This document shows, piece after piece, positions 52,746 through 61,722 of a stretch of 64,000 nt of DNA. Source of the stretch: Bacillota bacterium. Its GTDB lineage: Bacteria; Bacillota; Clostridia; Christensenellales; SZUA-584. Below the pieces are notes generated by a model. It made no database searches. It was not told the DNA's origin and was given only the letters and a program-made list of their open reading frames with translations. Numbering within the stretch: position 1 is the first letter of the stretch; every line of letters begins with the position of its first letter. Both the position numbers and the translations under genes were made by a program. The stretch spans positions 29,050 to 93,049 of the forward strand of contig JAEZKQ010000017.1 of the NCBI GenBank assembly GCA_023436115.1, in the 5' to 3' direction.

Positions 52746-53720
52746 TTAACCCTTCCTGACCTGATTCCCTTTTGAAATACGATACTGGTCAAGCAGCACT
52801 GCCGCGATGACGACGACGCCTGTAAAGAACGTCTGCCAGTGGCTTTGCAGCCCCATCGACATAAGGCCTTGTTTCAATACGCTCATGATAAACACACCAA
52901 TGATTGTGCCAACCAGAGTCCCGGTTCCGCCGCTCATACTCGTACCGCCGATAACAACGCCTGCGATACCTAAAAGCTCGAGTCCGTTGCCGGTTGAAGG
53001 GATAATCGAGGTATACACCGCAGCATACATGACACCCGCCAGACCGCTGCAAAAACCGCAGAATGTATATACTGATGCCAGCCATGGACGGGTCTTAATT
53101 CCCGACAAGCGGGCTGCTTCGCAGTTGGAACCGATAGCAAACGTATAACGTCCAAATTTCGTTTTGTTAAGAAGCAGGAAGGCAATGATGATAAATGCAG
53201 CCAGCCATATGGCACCAAGCGGGATACCGTCGGTGGTTTTATAGAACACGTTTTTGAACCAGCCTTCCGGCGTTCCAAACGTCGGATAACGCATTGTCTG
53301 AACCTTTGTCACAATCGCGCCAAAGCCCATACCCATCATCATCATGCCTAAAGTCGCAATGAACGGGGGTAGTTTGAAATAGGCGACCATAACACCATTG
53401 ATTAAACCCATCACCGTCGCCGTAAAAACCACGAGCACGAGACACCAGCCCATCGGCCATCCCAGACTATTGAATGCCCAACCGCCCAAAAGTGCCGCAC
53501 ACATCATGTTGGTACCGAGCGAAAGATCAATACCTCCGGTGATGATAACAAACGTGACACCAATGGCCATAAAACCAATGTAATAAGAGCCGTCGAGTAT
53601 GTTGATTAAGTAGTCTGTTGAGAAGAAGTTCTGACCGAAGGCTGAGAAAAACGCATACAAAATTACTAAAACAGCCGGAGCAAGGAGCTTTGTTGCATCA
53701 AATCTTTTCTTGGTTTCCAT
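52746..53720 (-). CDS. Sugar ABC transporter permease (RbsC type)
   Basis: 324 residues with 8-10 membrane segments of the branched-chain/ribose permease family. Characteristic blocks are GFMAIGVTFVIITGGIDLSLGTNM and the coupling loop NGLELLGIAGVVIGGTSMSGGTGTLVGT. The ATPase gene lies ten bases upstream and the binding-protein gene 54 bases downstream. It probably acts as a homodimer. Confidence 0.95.
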   Translation of the reverse strand: METKKRFDATKLLAPAVLVILYAFFSAFGQNFFSTDYLINILDGSYYIGFMAIGVTFVIITGGIDLSLGTNMMCAALLGGWAFNSLGWPMGWCLVLVVFTATVMGLINGVMVAYFKLPPFIATLGMMMMGMGFGAIVTKVQTMRYPTFGTPEGWFKNVFYKTTDGIPLGAIWLAAFIIIAFLLLNKTKFGRYTFAIGSNCEAARLSGIKTRPWLASVYTFCGFCSGLAGVMYAAVYTSIIPSTGNGLELLGIAGVVIGGTSMSGGTGTLVGTIIGVFIMSVLKQGLMSMGLQSHWQTFFTGVVVIAAVLLDQYRISKGNQVRKG

Positions 53721-53730
53721 TGCAATAACC

Positions 53731-55221
53731 TCACATATTCATTGTTGCTAGAGTCATGATTTTTTCTTGCGACACTTCGCTGATATCAAGTTCACCGGTG
53801 ACACTGCCCTCACACATGACGATGAGCCTGTCGCTCATACGCAGCAGCTCCGGCATTTCAGAAGATATCATGATGATCGATTTTCCTTCGGCCGCAAGAG
53901 CGTTCATAAGCTTATATATCTCTTGTTTGGCGCCAACATCAATACCGCGCGTTGGTTCGTCAAATATGAGAATATTACTGTTTCTTATGAGCCATTTTGC
54001 AATGACTATTTTCTGCTGATTTCCGCCGGAAAGGTTTTTTACAAGCTGTTTAACTGAAGGTGTCTTTATGTCTATTTTCTTAATGTATTCTCTTGCTGCT
54101 TCATCTATCTTTTTGTCATTCGTAAAAGGCCCGATCATATAATCATCCAGAGTTGCCATAACGCAGTTATCGCGGACACTCAATCCAACGGCAAGGCCAA
54201 ATGCTTTTCTGTCTTCAGAGAGGTAGCAGATACCGTTGGCTATAGCATCGCTGGGCGAATTGATGCTGACCTTCTTGTCATTCACTATAATCTCTCCGCC
54301 CGTCTTATGATCGGCGCCAAACAGCGCGCGCATCGTTTCGGTGCGGCCCGCTCCCATCAGCCCTGCGAACCCAAGAATTTCACCTTTCCTAAGCTCGAAC
54401 GATACATCGTTTACGTTCTTACCCATCAGATGCTCAACTTTTAACACGGTGGGCGCATCTTTTGGGACAGTACTTGCAGACTTTGGTTTTTCGTATATCG
54501 TCCGGCCGACCATCATACCGATAATCATTTCTTTTGTGACTTCCTGAGTCTCTTTTGTTCCAACGTACTGTCCGTCACGCATAACGGTAATACGGTCACT
54601 GATTTTGGAAAGCTCATCGAGACGGTGTGATATATAGATGATGCCATGCCCTTTATCACGCAAGTTACGTATAACTTTAAAGAGCTCTTCTATTTCATTC
54701 TCCGTGAGGGCGGCAGTCGGTTCATCCATAATAAGAAGCTCACTGTCGTAGGACAAAGCCTTAGCGATCTCTACCATCTGCTGCATAGCAACCGTCAGCT
54801 TTCCGGCTGGTATCGTTGGGTCAATGTCCACATTGAGCGCTTTAAGCATTTCCCGAGCTTGTTTGTTCTCGCTGGAACTATCCAGAAAAATGCCGCGCTT
54901 TGGCTCTTTGCCAATAAAAATGTTCTGTGCAACCGTTAAATGCGGCATAAGGTTCAGTTCCTGATGAATGATACCTATGCCCATAGATTGGGAATGTCTG
55001 GGGTCAGTAGCCTCAATCTCTTTGCCGCGAAATATGATTGTACCGCTGTCCTTTTTGTAAATCCCCGTGAGAACCTTCATGAGCGTCGATTTACCCGCTC
55101 CGTTTTCTCCGACGAGCGCATGTACTTCACCTTTTTTCACATTAAGCTGCGCGTTGTCCAAAGCATGTACGCCGGGGAAGTACTTTTGAATGCCCGTCAT
55201 TTCAAGCAATACTTCAGCCAC
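53731..55221 (-). CDS. Sugar ABC transporter ATPase, duplicated (RbsA type)
   Basis: 496 residues with two nucleotide-binding domains in tandem, as in all RbsA/MglA/XylG proteins. Half one has Walker A GENGAGKSTLMKVL and Walker B LLIMDEPTAALTENE. Half two has a degenerate Walker A (GLMGAGRTETMRAL), the LSGGNQQK signature, and ILIFDEPTRGIDVG. It starts the long operon; its promoter, TTGACT-16-TATAAT, and a LacI-type operator lie upstream. Confidence 0.95.
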   Translation of the reverse strand: MAEVLLEMTGIQKYFPGVHALDNAQLNVKKGEVHALVGENGAGKSTLMKVLTGIYKKDSGTIIFRGKEIEATDPRHSQSMGIGIIHQELNLMPHLTVAQNIFIGKEPKRGIFLDSSSENKQAREMLKALNVDIDPTIPAGKLTVAMQQMVEIAKALSYDSELLIMDEPTAALTENEIEELFKVIRNLRDKGHGIIYISHRLDELSKISDRITVMRDGQYVGTKETQEVTKEMIIGMMVGRTIYEKPKSASTVPKDAPTVLKVEHLMGKNVNDVSFELRKGEILGFAGLMGAGRTETMRALFGADHKTGGEIIVNDKKVSINSPSDAIANGICYLSEDRKAFGLAVGLSVRDNCVMATLDDYMIGPFTNDKKIDEAAREYIKKIDIKTPSVKQLVKNLSGGNQQKIVIAKWLIRNSNILIFDEPTRGIDVGAKQEIYKLMNALAAEGKSIIMISSEMPELLRMSDRLIVMCEGSVTGELDISEVSQEKIMTLATMNM

Positions 55222-55331
55222 AATTTTTTATCCTTTCCTTATTGAAATTCAAAGCTTTATGTTTACCATCAGTATTGTTGGGTTTTGTAAGAACAAGGTT
55301 TTTTTAAGATTTAATTTACAACTTAGTCCTA

Positions 55332-55359
55332 ATTATAATCCCTTTGTTAATAAAGTCAA
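55332..55359 (-). promoter_or_regulatory. Promoter of the rbsACB-type sugar operon
   Basis: TTGACT (55354-55359), 16 bases, TATAAT (55332-55337) on the minus strand. A palindromic operator ends about 21 bases upstream of the -35 box. Confidence 0.75.
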
Positions 55360-55380
55360 TGTTATTCATTTATATTTTAA

Positions 55381-55394
55381 TTGAATCGTTTCAA
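55381..55394. promoter_or_regulatory. LacI-type operator O1 upstream of the sugar operon
   Basis: TTGAATCGTTTCAA, a near-perfect palindrome with the central CG typical of LacI-family sites, flanked by AA and TT. It differs from a CcpA cre site in spacing of the TG and CA ends. It lies upstream of the operon -35 box, where an activator or one leg of a DNA loop would bind. Confidence 0.75.
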
Positions 55395-55662
55395 TTACTA
55401 TATACATCACTTTCTTGCAAGCAATGATAGCATATATTTTGCATCTCATGATAGCAGTATACGAAAGAAAATTTCATATCTACAGTTCATAAATATCAAT
55501 TTAAGTGGTAAAAAAGATAAAATACATGATAAAATTCGCGCAGCGTGTTGATTAGTAAAGATAATTTAACGTTTCGAACTTTTTCGCCGCATCCATCATC
55601 GAATATACAATTTACGCTTTGTATTCATTAAATACAATAATATAAATTGGATAATATTTTCA

Positions 55663-55676
55663 TTGAACCGTTTCAT
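55663..55676. promoter_or_regulatory. LacI-type operator O2 upstream of the regulator gene
   Basis: TTGAACCGTTTCAT shares all but two of 14 bases with O1 (55381-55394). It ends about eight bases before the regulator's -35 box. The match and arrangement suggest both sites bind the divergent LacI-fusion regulator. Confidence 0.75.
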
Positions 55677-55683
55677 TTAATGT

Positions 55684-55712
55684 TTGCAATTTGAAGTTGC
55701 GCACTTTATAAT
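55684..55712 (+). promoter_or_regulatory. Promoter of the LacI-fusion regulator
   Basis: TTGCAA (55684-55689), 17 bases, then TATAAT (55707-55712), about 30 bases before the ATG. Confidence 0.75.
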
Positions 55713-55743
55713 GGAGTATATTGATTAGCTTAGGCGGTTAAAA

Positions 55744-57984
55744 ATGAGTACAATTAAGGATGTTGCAAAACTTGCCGGCATCTCCGTGGGAACTGTGTCG
55801 AATTACCTAACCGGCTCAAAACATGTTTTGCCTGAAACTGCAAAAAAAATTAAAGCGGCTATAACCGAGCTCGATTATCGGCCAAATCCATATGCAAAAA
55901 ATCTAAGGACTAACAGCAATCGTGAAATCGGAGTTGTTTTGCCAAATACCGCAGAGCACTACTACGCGTGCTTACTGGAAGGTATCGAAGCGGAATTCAA
56001 AAGAGAGGGCTATTATCTAAACCTGGCCTTGACAGGCGATATCCCCGAAAACGAAATATCGATAGTAAACAATCTGCTAAAGAAGAATGTATGTGGTCTT
56101 GTTGTGATGTCGTGTTTAAAAGATCACGATTTTTATAATAACATAACGAGTACGCCGTTGCTGTTTATAGACAGAAAAGTGACAGGCTGCGATACTAATT
56201 TTGTTTCATGCAATCAATATGAAACAGCCATTTATCTTCTAAATCAGTTGTATGAGCATGGATGCAAAAAAATCGCACTCGTTGCGGGTCCTGAACATTT
56301 TTCTTGCGAGCAAGAATATGCGCTGGCATTTCATGATTTTTTTAAAGAAAAGGGTATCGATATTGATCCAAATCTGATCTGTCACATTCATATGACAAAA
56401 GAAGAGGCGTTCCGGACGGGTATTTCGCTCTTTCAGGACTTTGCTCCTCAAGCCGTGATTTCAACTTCGCGTCTTCTCACCAATGGCTTAGAGCAAGCTG
56501 CTTATCTTGCGGGCATTTCTCTTTATGAGGACATGGTCATGGTATCGATCGGGCAAGAATCTTTGTCCAGCATTTTAAAATACAATAACATTTTTGTCAC
56601 GATGCGTCCTGCAAACTATTTGGGTACAAAGGCCGCAAAGCTGTTGCTAAGTAATATTGACAGCCCGCTGATGTTTGAAAAACAGCAGATAATACTTAAT
56701 GATAAAATTATCGGCAAAAATCTCTTTGAAGCTGCAAAAGTTCCCGTGGGTTTACGAAAGCCCGTGGAGAAAAAACTGCGCGTCCTGTTCTTAGACTCGC
56801 CTAATGCGCAAGGCATCATTCGGACACATTCGGATTTTATACGCAAGACGGGTATTGATGTTGATGTCACACTTTGTGAGCATGGGACTCTTCTGTCTAA
56901 GCTTATGGACAGAGAGTATCTTGCGAATTTTGATGTGTGTATGTACGATAATCCTTGGCTGGATATCCTTGTTTCAGCGAACCTTATTACCGATATTACC
57001 GACTATATTCACTCTGAAGCGATTGATACTTCCGTGTTCCTCGATGGACTGATCGATAAGGTCGGAATGTCCAACAACAGGTATTATGGGACTCCGTTTC
57101 TCTTTGGGCCGCAGCTCCTGCTCTATCGTCGCGACTTGTTTGAAAACCCAAAGTTATGTGACGCTTTTGAAAAAAAATACGGCACAAGGCTTCGGGTGCC
57201 CAGAACGTGGTTCGAGTTTAATATCATCAGCAGCTTCTTCACGCGCTCTATCAATCCCAACTCGCCGATCGAATACGGTACGTCTTTTTCCGCACGCAAC
57301 GATGCCATTTTTCTTCCGGAACTTCTTTCGCGCGTTTGGGCTTATAAAGGCGATGTGTTTGACGACGAAAGAAATCCTCTCGTCACTTCGGCTGAATTTA
57401 AAAAGGGAGTCAACAGTCTTGTTGAGGCCTTTAAATATGCGCCGCCTCAAACGCTTACCTATAATGTAGAAAATACTGTTGAAGACTTTTATCTAGGCAA
57501 GACAGCTATGCTTGTCAGTTTTGCTTCCTTTATACCTGATGTTAACAATAACGCAAAATCAAAGATCGTCGGGAAGATAGGATACGCCAACATACCCGGT
57601 AATCATTCTGTGTTGGGCGGGTGGGGTCTTGCGATACCTTCAACCAACCCCAAGCCTGCCGACGCACTTGAATTCATGGCTTGGACGTGCGATTCAGATA
57701 TGAGCAAGTTTTTTACTATTCTCGACGGGCAGTCACCTTTAAAGAACGTATATACAAACGACGAGCTTGCCAATCATTATCCGTGGCTTCCATTAATCTA
57801 TAAGTCTTATCCGGGTAACAGGCAGCGTAAATCTGTCAGAAAATCTGACGGTTCACTTGTGCCTATAACAGCTATAGAAACATTGATATACAAGCACATC
57901 ATGAACATTCTGTATCAGGATACGAGCACCGATGAAGCCATGGCAGCTCTAAGCAGCGAGCTTTCCGTTCTGATAAGGCCATAG
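55744..57984 (+). CDS. LacI-family regulator fused to a solute-binding-protein domain
   Basis: 746 residues, about twice a normal LacI protein. Residues 1-60 are a LacI helix-turn-helix with hinge (TIKDVAKLAGISVGTVSNYL). Residues 60-345 are the type I sugar-binding effector domain (REIGVVLPNTAEHYYACLLEG, then LLNQLYEHGCKKIALVAGP). Residues 350-746 resemble an extracellular solute-binding protein family 1: LRVLFLDSPN, WLDILVSANLITDITDYIH, YYGTPFLFGPQLLLYRRDLFE, WGLAIPSTNPKPADALEFM. There is no signal peptide, so this second sensor is cytoplasmic. It is divergent from the ABC-sugar operon with matching operators. It could read two ligands. Confidence 0.93.
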   Translation: MSTIKDVAKLAGISVGTVSNYLTGSKHVLPETAKKIKAAITELDYRPNPYAKNLRTNSNREIGVVLPNTAEHYYACLLEGIEAEFKREGYYLNLALTGDIPENEISIVNNLLKKNVCGLVVMSCLKDHDFYNNITSTPLLFIDRKVTGCDTNFVSCNQYETAIYLLNQLYEHGCKKIALVAGPEHFSCEQEYALAFHDFFKEKGIDIDPNLICHIHMTKEEAFRTGISLFQDFAPQAVISTSRLLTNGLEQAAYLAGISLYEDMVMVSIGQESLSSILKYNNIFVTMRPANYLGTKAAKLLLSNIDSPLMFEKQQIILNDKIIGKNLFEAAKVPVGLRKPVEKKLRVLFLDSPNAQGIIRTHSDFIRKTGIDVDVTLCEHGTLLSKLMDREYLANFDVCMYDNPWLDILVSANLITDITDYIHSEAIDTSVFLDGLIDKVGMSNNRYYGTPFLFGPQLLLYRRDLFENPKLCDAFEKKYGTRLRVPRTWFEFNIISSFFTRSINPNSPIEYGTSFSARNDAIFLPELLSRVWAYKGDVFDDERNPLVTSAEFKKGVNSLVEAFKYAPPQTLTYNVENTVEDFYLGKTAMLVSFASFIPDVNNNAKSKIVGKIGYANIPGNHSVLGGWGLAIPSTNPKPADALEFMAWTCDSDMSKFFTILDGQSPLKNVYTNDELANHYPWLPLIYKSYPGNRQRKSVRKSDGSLVPITAIETLIYKHIMNILYQDTSTDEAMAALSSELSVLIRP

Positions 57985-58057
57985 TCAATCCGAGACCGAA
58001 AGGCCTTAAAGTCGCTCACCGCACTTGTTTGGCGGGATAAAATAAGATGTAACAAAA

Positions 58058-58088
58058 ACGGCATCTTCGATTGCAAAACCGAGGATGC
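58058..58088 (+). terminator. Terminator after the LacI-fusion gene
   Basis: GGCATC and GATGCC with an inner CG pairing enclose a loop and are followed on the plus strand by ATTTTCATTT. It lies about 75 bases after the regulator stop codon. Confidence 0.6.
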
Positions 58089-58275
58089 CATTTTCATTTG
58101 ATTTCTTAAAATGACTTTTGTCTCATTTATAACGTTTACTCTTTTAGTGGTAATATAAGGGCGAAATTTCATAATGGTACATGTCCCACTGGCTTCAAGT
58201 GTTGTTACTTTGACCCCAGTAGCTGCCGCTTCATATCGTTGTATTGAACAGACAACCTCATATTTCTTCACAATC

Positions 58276-58316
58276 AAAGAACCCCTTTGCACTTTGGCAT
58301 CGGGGTTCTTTGGAGC
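58276..58316 (-). terminator. Terminator after the second binding-protein gene
   Basis: AAAGAACCCC and GGGGTTCTTT form a ten-pair perfect stem around 16 bases on the minus strand, about 30 bases after the lipoprotein stop. The T tract is short. Confidence 0.7.
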
Positions 58317-58345
58317 CTTATGACTAATCCTAACTTTTAGCTAAA

Positions 58346-59392
58346 TTAGTTCGGCAATCCGCCTACGGCTTCGATAACTTTAGGACCATACTCCCAAGGA
58401 ACGATAGCATCGACATTCTCTTTGGTAGCAGGGAGCAACGGCACAAATGTCATTTCCTCGACTGTCTCGCCGTTTACAAGAGCAAAAAGCTTCTTTGCGG
58501 ACAGAGCACCCATATAAGAGGTCGGAGCTGCTATAGTCGCGTCAAGGTCACCATCACTAAGCATTTGAATGCCCAGCGGGCTTCCGCCTGTTGCGACAAC
58601 AGGGATTTTGCCCTTGAGGCCAGCTGCGTCCAATGCCTTGAGCACGCCCTGTGCAATCTGCTCGTTGTTAGCAAATATAACATCATACTGTTTTCCGGAC
58701 TGTATCAACGTCTCTGTCTGTGCTATGGCTTCTTCCGCCGTCCAGTTGGTGGAAAGCTTCTCAACCAATTCACATTGTGCGCCAGCACTTATAGCGTCTT
58801 CAAGACCTTGGAGATACGGCTCAGTGATATTCATACCGGGCTGTCCCATAATATAGGCAAACTTTTTACCGGGATACTTATCTCCAATAAACTCAGCAAC
58901 AGCATAGCCGATATCATAGTAGGTGCAGCAGGTCACAGAATCTCTGTCAACATCATCTCCAGGAACCGCATTTTCAAATACGATGGGGATTCCTGCTTCT
59001 CTTGCCATCTTGGCTACACGCGCATCAAGGTCTGGGCTGAAGGAATAAACGGAAACAGCGTCCACACCTTTTGCCAGTAAGTCTTCCATACCAGCCAGAA
59101 CCTTCTCCATATTGTTCTGCGCATCCACAATCACGGGTTCTACGCCCATGTCAATGCAAGCAGCTTCAAAAGCTTCGCTTCCATATTTCACCCATTCGAT
59201 ATTCTTATCGTGTGCGATTTGACCAAATACGAATTTCCCTTCAGGCTGCTCCGCGACGGGCTCTTCACCCTGTGTCTGCTCAGCCGATGGCACCTCTGCC
59301 GCGGGTTCATCTGCTTTTGGAGCGCAGGCTGCAAGTGTAAACGAAACCAGCAGCATAACAGCCAACAACATAATCCAATTGCTCTTCTTCAT
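58346..59392 (-). CDS. Sugar-binding lipoprotein of the second ABC importer
   Basis: 348 residues. A lipoprotein signal with a lipobox (FTLAAC, cysteine at residue 23) leads to a proline/glutamate-rich linker and a type I periplasmic-binding fold (FVFGQIAHDKNIEWVKYGSEAFEAACIDMG, VDAVSVYSFSPDLDARVAKMAREAGIPIVFEN). It is the last gene of a unit running ATPase, permease, Gfo/Idh dehydrogenase, binding protein. Its sequence differs clearly from the first system's binding protein, so a different ligand is likely. Confidence 0.92.
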   Translation of the reverse strand: MKKSNWIMLLAVMLLVSFTLAACAPKADEPAAEVPSAEQTQGEEPVAEQPEGKFVFGQIAHDKNIEWVKYGSEAFEAACIDMGVEPVIVDAQNNMEKVLAGMEDLLAKGVDAVSVYSFSPDLDARVAKMAREAGIPIVFENAVPGDDVDRDSVTCCTYYDIGYAVAEFIGDKYPGKKFAYIMGQPGMNITEPYLQGLEDAISAGAQCELVEKLSTNWTAEEAIAQTETLIQSGKQYDVIFANNEQIAQGVLKALDAAGLKGKIPVVATGGSPLGIQMLSDGDLDATIAAPTSYMGALSAKKLFALVNGETVEEMTFVPLLPATKENVDAIVPWEYGPKVIEAVGGLPN

Positions 59393-59480
59393 AATTAATT
59401 CCTTCCCCTTTTTTAGTTAATCGTCATCTGAAAGATGACAAATCATTATTTTTAAACCCTAAATCCATTACTATTGCCCA

Positions 59481-60749
59481 CTACTTCTTGAGCTTCTTTC
59501 TAAGTTCATCCTTGTATTGTTCAAGATCGATCTCGATGCCTTCCTTACGAGACTTTTCAGCAGCGAAACACATGACATGGCTATCTACAGCTCCCTTGGT
59601 TTCAGTGCGGCCTCCCTGCTTGCCTTCCCGAATAAGCTTAATAAAATCGGTCATTAGGAAATAGTCACCGCCGCTATGCCTGTCCAAAACAGTGGATACC
59701 TTAACAATATCGTTTTTCCCTGTGGCAAATTCCTTGATAGTAAAGCTGTTTTCCTCAAGATTTCCGATAATCTCACCCTTTGTTCCGCAAATCTTCAGAG
59801 CTCTGTAACATTCTTCGGAATATGACGACATGGAGAATGAGACAATAGCGCCATTCGCATACTTCATATTAATAATCTGATTATCCACAACATCGTTATC
59901 ACAGTGATACACACATCTGCCGAAGCGCCCTTCCTCCAGCGCCTTCATTCTTCCCTCGGGCGTTTTATCCAGAGATATCATATCTACGTTGAAGCCCGAA
60001 CGAGGCGCAGAGTACATCTTAGGCGCATAGAAATAGCAGGTGTCGGAGTGAGGACAACCGTCTGTGCAGCGAAGGGGTGCGCCCTCGGGGGCGTTTTCCG
60101 GACGGAAATATGTAGGTGACGAATACGACGACAAATGTGTACATTGAGAACCCGTAAGCCAATTTATAATATCCATGTCATGGCAGCATTTTGAAAGTAT
60201 CATCGGGCCCGCTTCGGCTTCTTTTGAGAAGGTGCCGCGAACAAAGCTATGAGAATAATGCGCCATACCCACGTTCTCTTGATGCACAATTATTTTTACA
60301 TCTCCAATAATACCGGAATCCAGTACCTTTTTCATCTCGGCAAAGAATGGTGTGTACCGAAGCACATAGCAAAGCATAAAAACCTTATCATAATTCGTTG
60401 CCATGTCTCCGATTTCAACGCTGGTCTCGGGTGCCTGGGTAATAGGCTTTTCCAGGAGTATGTGATACCCTTGAGACATTGCGAGTTTTGTGGGTTCGTA
60501 ATGATAGCTCTCATTTGTACAAATCAGCACAGCATCAGCCAACTTGCCTTTAGCAAAAGCATCATTCCAATTGTCAAACGCCATATCGTCCGGGATATTA
60601 TGTACTTTCTGGAAGTGTTTTCTTCTTTCCTCGTTAAACTCTACGACAGCAACAAACTTTATTGTCCCCGGATTATTGAATGCATAAGAGGCATAAGCGT
60701 TTGCTCCTCTGTCGCCTGCTCCAATTAGCATGGCTGTAACTTGTTTCAT
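59481..60749 (-). CDS. Gfo/Idh/MocA-family dehydrogenase of the second sugar system
   Basis: 422 residues. Rossmann domain AMLIGAGDRGANAYASYA, then ADAVLICTNESYHYEPTKLAMSQGYHILLEKPITQ with the EKP lysine. The substrate domain shows LSKCCHDMDIINWLTGSQC. Next comes a cysteine-rich insert (CTDGCPHSDTCYFYAP, CVYHC), seen in one Gfo/Idh subgroup; it may bind metal. I start at MKQVTAML because GGAAG lies nine bases upstream; the longer version adds 14 unlikely residues. Encoded between the permease and the binding protein, it presumably oxidises the imported sugar or inositol-like compound. Confidence 0.88.
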   Translation of the reverse strand: MKQVTAMLIGAGDRGANAYASYAFNNPGTIKFVAVVEFNEERRKHFQKVHNIPDDMAFDNWNDAFAKGKLADAVLICTNESYHYEPTKLAMSQGYHILLEKPITQAPETSVEIGDMATNYDKVFMLCYVLRYTPFFAEMKKVLDSGIIGDVKIIVHQENVGMAHYSHSFVRGTFSKEAEAGPMILSKCCHDMDIINWLTGSQCTHLSSYSSPTYFRPENAPEGAPLRCTDGCPHSDTCYFYAPKMYSAPRSGFNVDMISLDKTPEGRMKALEEGRFGRCVYHCDNDVVDNQIINMKYANGAIVSFSMSSYSEECYRALKICGTKGEIIGNLEENSFTIKEFATGKNDIVKVSTVLDRHSGGDYFLMTDFIKLIREGKQGGRTETKGAVDSHVMCFAAEKSRKEGIEIDLEQYKDELRKKLKK

Positions 60750-60765
60750 GAATTCATACTTCCTT

Positions 60766-61722
60766 TCATTTATTTTTCTGACTGCTAGCATTACTTACTA
60801 TAACAGCAATGACGATGATGAGACCCAAAACCGCCGTCTGGAAAAAGGGGTCCACACCCAAGATATTTAGCGCGTTGGATATGACACCAAGCAGTATAAC
60901 CCCGAGAAAGGCACCGGCTACCGTCCCCTTGGCTCCTTTGAAGGAAGCACCGCCGATTATGCACGCCGCCAGCGCCCTTAGATCATAGCCAGCACCGTTG
61001 GAAGCAAGAGCGGAACCGATTCTGGAACAGAGAACGAAAGCAGATAGGCCGCATATCAGTCCGCCAAGACCAAAAGTCAAAATCTTATAACGATTGACAT
61101 TGATACCAGACAAAAATGCCACTTCAGGGTTACCGCCAATTATATGCAATTTCCTACCATAGGGAGTGTATCTCAGAACCACCCAGATAATAGCCAGTAC
61201 CAATAGCAACACAATCACAGGAACCGGAATCCCCCATACCTTTCCTGATCCGATAAACTCCAGCTGGCCCTGAAGAGATTGATACGTGCCCTGAGACCAA
61301 ACAAGAGCAATACCGTTATATATGTAGCCTGTACCAATGGTTATGATCAATGGTTCACACTTAAACTTAGTGACAATGATACCGTTTAATAAACCGGCAG
61401 CCACTGAAATAACAAAAGTCAGCAAAAGAGCAAGATACGGATTCATCCCCATAGTAACGAACTGACACAGCGCAACGCCGCAAAGGCCCATGACAGAACC
61501 GTAAGATAAATCCAACAACCCGGATATCAGCAGCATCAGCATAGCGCCTGTGAGTATGCCCAGAACAGCTACCTGCTGAAAAATAGATAGTATATTGTTT
61601 ATTGAAAAGAAATTCGGGTTCATTATTCCTGAGAAAACGCAGATGACTATTATAACAATAGGCAGAAAGATCAATTCATTACCTATTCTATTTCTTTTGC
61701 TCCGCTTTTTGATTGTTTCCAT
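60766..61722 (-). CDS. Sugar ABC transporter permease, second system
   Basis: 318 residues with about nine membrane segments of the ribose/branched-chain permease family. The conserved GAMLMLLISGLLDLSYGSVMGL and the coupling loop YDLRALAACIIGGASFKGAKGTVAGA are present. It begins immediately after the ATPase gene with no gap and lies 17 bases before the Gfo/Idh gene. Confidence 0.93.
   Translation of the reverse strand: METIKKRSKRNRIGNELIFLPIVIIVICVFSGIMNPNFFSINNILSIFQQVAVLGILTGAMLMLLISGLLDLSYGSVMGLCGVALCQFVTMGMNPYLALLLTFVISVAAGLLNGIIVTKFKCEPLIITIGTGYIYNGIALVWSQGTYQSLQGQLEFIGSGKVWGIPVPVIVLLLVLAIIWVVLRYTPYGRKLHIIGGNPEVAFLSGINVNRYKILTFGLGGLICGLSAFVLCSRIGSALASNGAGYDLRALAACIIGGASFKGAKGTVAGAFLGVILLGVISNALNILGVDPFFQTAVLGLIIVIAVIVSNASSQKNK

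Larger units (their letters stand above)
55222..55743. other. Divergent regulatory region of the sugar operon and its regulator
   Basis: A 522-base AT-rich non-coding region. It contains the minus-strand operon promoter, the plus-strand regulator promoter, and two near-identical palindromes about 283 bases apart (separate entries). Near 55568 there is also a weaker related motif, AACGTTTCGAA. Confidence 0.7.
57985..58345. other. Non-coding gap between the regulator and the second sugar system
   Basis: Two terminators face each other here (58058-58088 plus, 58276-58316 minus). A minus-strand frame of about 125 codons crosses the region and the regulator's 3' end, but it shows no family features and no ribosome site. 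I treat it as spurious. Confidence 0.5.

Noticed and set aside
55381..55676. Reading the two palindromes as CcpA cre sites
   Set aside because: The cre pattern has TG and CA six bases from the central CG boundary; here they are one position closer, which fits a dedicated LacI regulator better.
57915..58292. Minus-strand frame of 125 codons over the end of the LacI-fusion gene
   Set aside because: Half of it is antisense to a well-supported gene, it has no ribosome site or family features, and it contains both facing terminators.
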